Positions 61,678-64,000 of a DNA stretch of 64,000 bases are shown here, in pieces. Position 1 is the stretch's first letter. Each line of letters begins with the position of its first letter. The DNA is from Nostoc sp. C052 (GTDB lineage Bacteria; Cyanobacteriota; Cyanobacteriia; Cyanobacteriales; Nostocaceae): NCBI RefSeq assembly GCF_013393905.1, contig NZ_CP040272.1:3286001-3350000 (forward strand), given 5' to 3'. Made by a program: the position numbers and the translations under genes. The notes beneath the pieces are model-generated. The model ran no database searches and was not told where the DNA came from. It saw only the letters and a program-made list of their open reading frames with translations.

Positions 61678-61818
61678 AGAGGTTGTTTGAAATGTGATTA
61701 GTTGTGATTTTAGGCACTTATTAAAGTTATTCAACCCACGGTGGTGGGTAAAGTTTCGTGTTGCCGCGATTTCTAATCGCCAGGGCTAGTATTAAATTAG
61801 ACTTTTCAAACAGCCTCT
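61678..61818. mobile_element. MITE-like element, repeat family D
   Basis: This 141-bp element has terminal inverted repeats AGAGGTTGTTTGAAA and TTTCAAACAGCCTCT (14 of 15 complementary). The interior TCAACCCACGGTGGTGG, CGCGATTTCTAATCGCCAGGG and ATTAAATTAGACTTTTCAAACA blocks match 49951-50132. It is non-coding and sits five bases after the stop of the membrane-protein gene, where it may also affect its 3' end. The remaining 480 bases up to the permease gene are AT-rich and featureless to me. Confidence 0.7.
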
Positions 61819-62298
61819 AATAGCTTCAGTTATCTAGCTTAGGTTAAGGAACGTAGAGCCAATTTTTTCAGGTCTTTGTTGGGTTGCGCTTTGGTTCACT
61901 CAACCTACAATTTTTCACAAAGCCAAGCATATTACGCTATATTCTGTATTGCTAATAACAAATTTTGCTATTTATTTAGTATTAAAAGTTGTAGATATTC
62001 ATACTTAGTGTAATCATCAAGCAAGTAAATTATGGAAATTGTATTGAATTTACTAATCAGGATTTGCTTTTCTGATAAAGTTTAGTAAAGATAAATTTTA
62101 CCTCTTCTTTGTACTACTCCTCTCAAATCGTAATCATACCTAGTTTTTTTAATTAGCTATTAATAAGGAGAAGATATAAAAAATCTTGTAGCAATCATAA
62201 AAAAGGTGTAATTAAATACCTTCTCCATTTGCTGTTTTGTGTTGATGCCGCAGTATTTCCCAAATGTTTTCTATGAGAACTGAGGCAGAGAAAATAAT

Positions 62299-62859
62299 AT
62301 GTTTTTAGACATTTTAGCTAGCCTACAACGGTTATTTGTTGGTTACATTCCAGCCGTTGTATTGGGTAGTTTTGTTGGATATTTCATCGGGATGAATAGC
62401 GTGATTTATCAGATGTTTAGACTGATATTTCAGATACCACATAGTATTCCTCCTATAGCTTTGCTACCTATTGCCCTAATAGCATTTCAAGAGAGCGACA
62501 CGGCTGCTATTATAGTAGTTTTTCTAGGAACTCTCTGGACGATGATCATTAATACAGCAATAGGTATGCGACATTTTCAGAGACAGAATAATAACTTTCG
62601 AGTAGCTATTTTTCATATATTTCATGCTTTGAAAGTTAGCATTTGGGTAGCCTGGTTTATAGTTATTGCCACAGAAATGTTAACAGGCCCCAAAGGACTT
62701 GGCTTTACTCTTTGGGAAGCTTATAAAGCTGGCAATACTGATTATATAATCCAGGTGATCATCTACATCGGGATTATTGGCTTTTTGCTGGATCAGTTAC
62801 TAGATTTCGCAGCTTATATTCTCTCGCAAATGGTTTCAGACGGGAAAAAATCTTCTTAA
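62299..62859 (+). CDS. short NrtB/TauC-type ABC transporter permease-like protein
   Basis: This 186-residue protein matches the last three quarters of nitrate/bicarbonate/sulfonate permeases: ASLQRLFVGYIPAVVLGSFVGYFIGM, IPPIALLPIALIAFQESDTAAIIVVFLGTLWTMIINTAIGM and TEMLTGPKGLGFTLWEAYKAGNTDYII, the latter close to cyanobacterial NrtB/CmpB. Typical proteins have about 260-280 residues with an extra N-terminal helix and an EAA loop with P-x-I-x-x-G; here the loop reads FRVAIFHIFHALKVSIWVAW, with the Gly and Pro missing. No ATPase or binding protein is next to it. It may be a decayed or repurposed permease. Confidence 0.75.
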   Translation: MFLDILASLQRLFVGYIPAVVLGSFVGYFIGMNSVIYQMFRLIFQIPHSIPPIALLPIALIAFQESDTAAIIVVFLGTLWTMIINTAIGMRHFQRQNNNFRVAIFHIFHALKVSIWVAWFIVIATEMLTGPKGLGFTLWEAYKAGNTDYIIQVIIYIGIIGFLLDQLLDFAAYILSQMVSDGKKSS

Positions 62860-62862
62860 ACT

Positions 62863-64000
62863 TTATCGAGGCTTGCGGATTGTACCTTGCCAGCTAATAG
62901 TTTGCTTGGCAGAACGTATTCCCAATGAACGAGTTGCTATAACTTCAATATCAACATTGACACCAGGGCGTAAAGCGTCGTCAGGAATTTTTAGCTTGCC
63001 CAAAGCTAAAGTAAAACTATTGTAGTCACGAGTTACAAGTTCGTTGGGAATATCCCCCTCGTATTCAGTTTTGTAACCAGAAAAACCGTGTAAAGTATCC
63101 TGGGCGCGGAATTTCACGCGAAACTGAGTATTAATGGCATCAGACTTGGCTGCTAAATCGACTATTTTTAAGTTCAGGTTTTGTCCAGCATCGGCAAATT
63201 CTGCCACGGCTAATCGGGTGACATCTTTTTTGGCAATGGCATGGTTAAGGGTAAATGTTGTTAAGTTAGCCTCACTCTTGCTACTACCATCAACCCATAA
63301 TTCCTCAGAAAAAGTAATTTCTACTTGTTTGTTATCAGTTAAATTTAGTGTTACAGCTTGATTACCAAAGCTGGTGATGGGCTGTCTTTCTTGCCAAACT
63401 ATTTGAAAAGCCTCTTCTAGACGTTGTTCAAACTCTCGATAATCATCAGCGATCGCAGCACCAGGCGCAAGTAGAGAAGCTGCCCCTATGCGTTGATTCC
63501 ACTTGTTCTTTGAGAGGTTGAATTGTTTGTTTACCAGTTCCGAAATTGCTAGCTGCACAGTTGGATTATCAGCTGCCAAAGCTTGCTTGCTATTGACAAT
63601 ACTCAAAGTTCCTAAGCGTCCTTGGCTACCATCGCTACCATCACTGCCATCTCGTCCATCGCTACCGTCACCACATCGATAAACCTTCTCAGTACACTTA
63701 TAATCAGGACTACCAGGGGTTCCCTGGCAGGTTTCCACTTTCCAACTGCGTCTGTGACAGTTACAACCCTCCGTGCCATTGCCACCTCTACCGCCACGCC
63801 CACCTTTTCCACCAGTTGCCCGAATGGAAATATTTCGTAAATCTGCCAAATTGCTGTAATACACTGTCAGGGAACCGCCATTTCCCCCATTTCCTCCTTT
63901 GCCACCGTTACCGCCATTACCACCATTTGGTGCGCTTATATCGTGGCTGACGCGATCGCGTTGGGAACCACAGTCAGGTTGCTCGCCATGTTCCCCGTCT
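62863..64000 (-). CDS. glycine-rich collagen-like protein with C-terminal beta domain (5' end outside window)
   Basis: The frame is open from TAA/TTA-side stop at 62863 to the window edge; an internal GTG at 63864 is not the start, since GGNGGNGGKGG-type coding continues upstream through DRVSHDISAPNGG. The visible 378 residues hold a glycine-rich region (GGNGG, GGKGGRGGRGG) and a Cys/His-bearing segment CNCHRRSWKVETC...YKCTEKVYRCG. A GSDGRDGSDGSDGS collagen-like run follows, then about 240 residues with beta-rich repeats (VTLNLTDNKQVEITFSEEL, RTLGIRSAKQTISWQGT) resembling adhesion modules. It could be a surface or envelope protein. It overlaps nothing; its stop is 3 bases from the convergent permease stop. 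Confidence 0.75.
   Translation of the reverse strand, partial: DGEHGEQPDCGSQRDRVSHDISAPNGGNGGNGGKGGNGGNGGSLTVYYSNLADLRNISIRATGGKGGRGGRGGNGTEGCNCHRRSWKVETCQGTPGSPDYKCTEKVYRCGDGSDGRDGSDGSDGSQGRLGTLSIVNSKQALAADNPTVQLAISELVNKQFNLSKNKWNQRIGAASLLAPGAAIADDYREFEQRLEEAFQIVWQERQPITSFGNQAVTLNLTDNKQVEITFSEELWVDGSSKSEANLTTFTLNHAIAKKDVTRLAVAEFADAGQNLNLKIVDLAAKSDAINTQFRVKFRAQDTLHGFSGYKTEYEGDIPNELVTRDYNSFTLALGKLKIPDDALRPGVNVDIEVIATRSLGIRSAKQTISWQGTIRKPR

Noticed and set aside
63862..63864. GTG as the start of the collagen-like gene
   Set aside because: The same frame continues upstream with GGNGG repeats to the window edge, so the visible gene is 5'-truncated.

Overview
The window looks like chromosomal DNA of a filamentous, heterocyst-type cyanobacterium (Nostoc-like). 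The octamer GCGATCGC (HIP1) is scattered through genes and spacers. Intergenic spacers are long and full of short interspersed repeats. Many large PAS/GAF/phytochrome-type histidine kinases, bacterial Ser/Thr kinases and an aa3-type oxidase operon typical of cyanobacteria are present. No rRNA, tRNA, CRISPR array, intact transposase or prophage was seen.

Layout. 1-1 kb: tail of a PEP-utilising enzyme overlapping a cupin gene, then a small exported protein. 1.5-5.1 kb: an ethylene-receptor-like histidine kinase followed by a REC-PAS-kinase. 5.2-6.4 kb: an ArgJ-family paralogue. 6.4-7.4 kb: a 1-kb gene-free repeat cluster. 7.4-8.6 kb: an AAA ATPase of unknown role. 8.6-16.2 kb (minus strand): two DUF1989 proteins, a urea/guanidine carboxylase and an allophanate hydrolase split into two genes; as a set this fits guanidine (via carboxyguanidine and allophanate) better than plain urea breakdown. 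A 21-bp minisatellite sits inside this operon. 16.6-18.9 kb: a multidomain response regulator. 19.4 kb: a NADAR protein. 20.4-23.2 kb: a knotless (Cph2-like GAF-PHY) phytochrome kinase.

23.6-30.3 kb: a sugar-nucleotide epimerase, then a nucleoside salvage group (ribokinase, fungal-type cytosine deaminase, nucleoside hydrolase), a Nudix hydrolase, and an overlapping dipeptide-epimerase/DUF1611 pair that resembles the dgcA-dgcN genes of D-glutamate use. 30.5-36.6 kb: catalase preceded by a long inverted repeat, three small or uncharacterised proteins, a HAD phosphatase/mutase and a NagB-like deaminase. 36.9-42.9 kb: a 1615-residue CBS-GAF-PAS-PAS-GAF-GAF hybrid kinase, one of whose GAF domains has the two-cysteine signature of a DXCF cyanobacteriochrome, with an overlapping REC-kinase partner. 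43.1 kb: a HicA-type toxin whose antitoxin gene is reduced to a remnant. 43.6-49.8 kb: ctaB and ctaA (minus strand) back to back with ctaC-ctaD-ctaE, closed by a clear intrinsic terminator.

49.9-64 kb is more accessory in character: a Ser/Thr kinase with a duplicated glycine loop, an anchored PstS-like binding protein, a methyltransferase, a lipoprotein and a small helical protein, an AAA ATPase overlapping an (inactive-STAND-like)-TPR protein, a multi-pass membrane protein, an undersized NrtB-like permease and the 3' part of a glycine-rich collagen-like gene cut by the window edge.

The strongest themes are light, ethylene and redox sensing by modular kinases, nitrogen scavenging (guanidine, nucleosides, possibly D-glutamate), and dense miniature repeats. 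At least four repeat families recur at separated sites, two or three of them with terminal inverted repeats suggesting MITE-like elements. All functional calls rest on motif and family recognition by eye; no database search was run.
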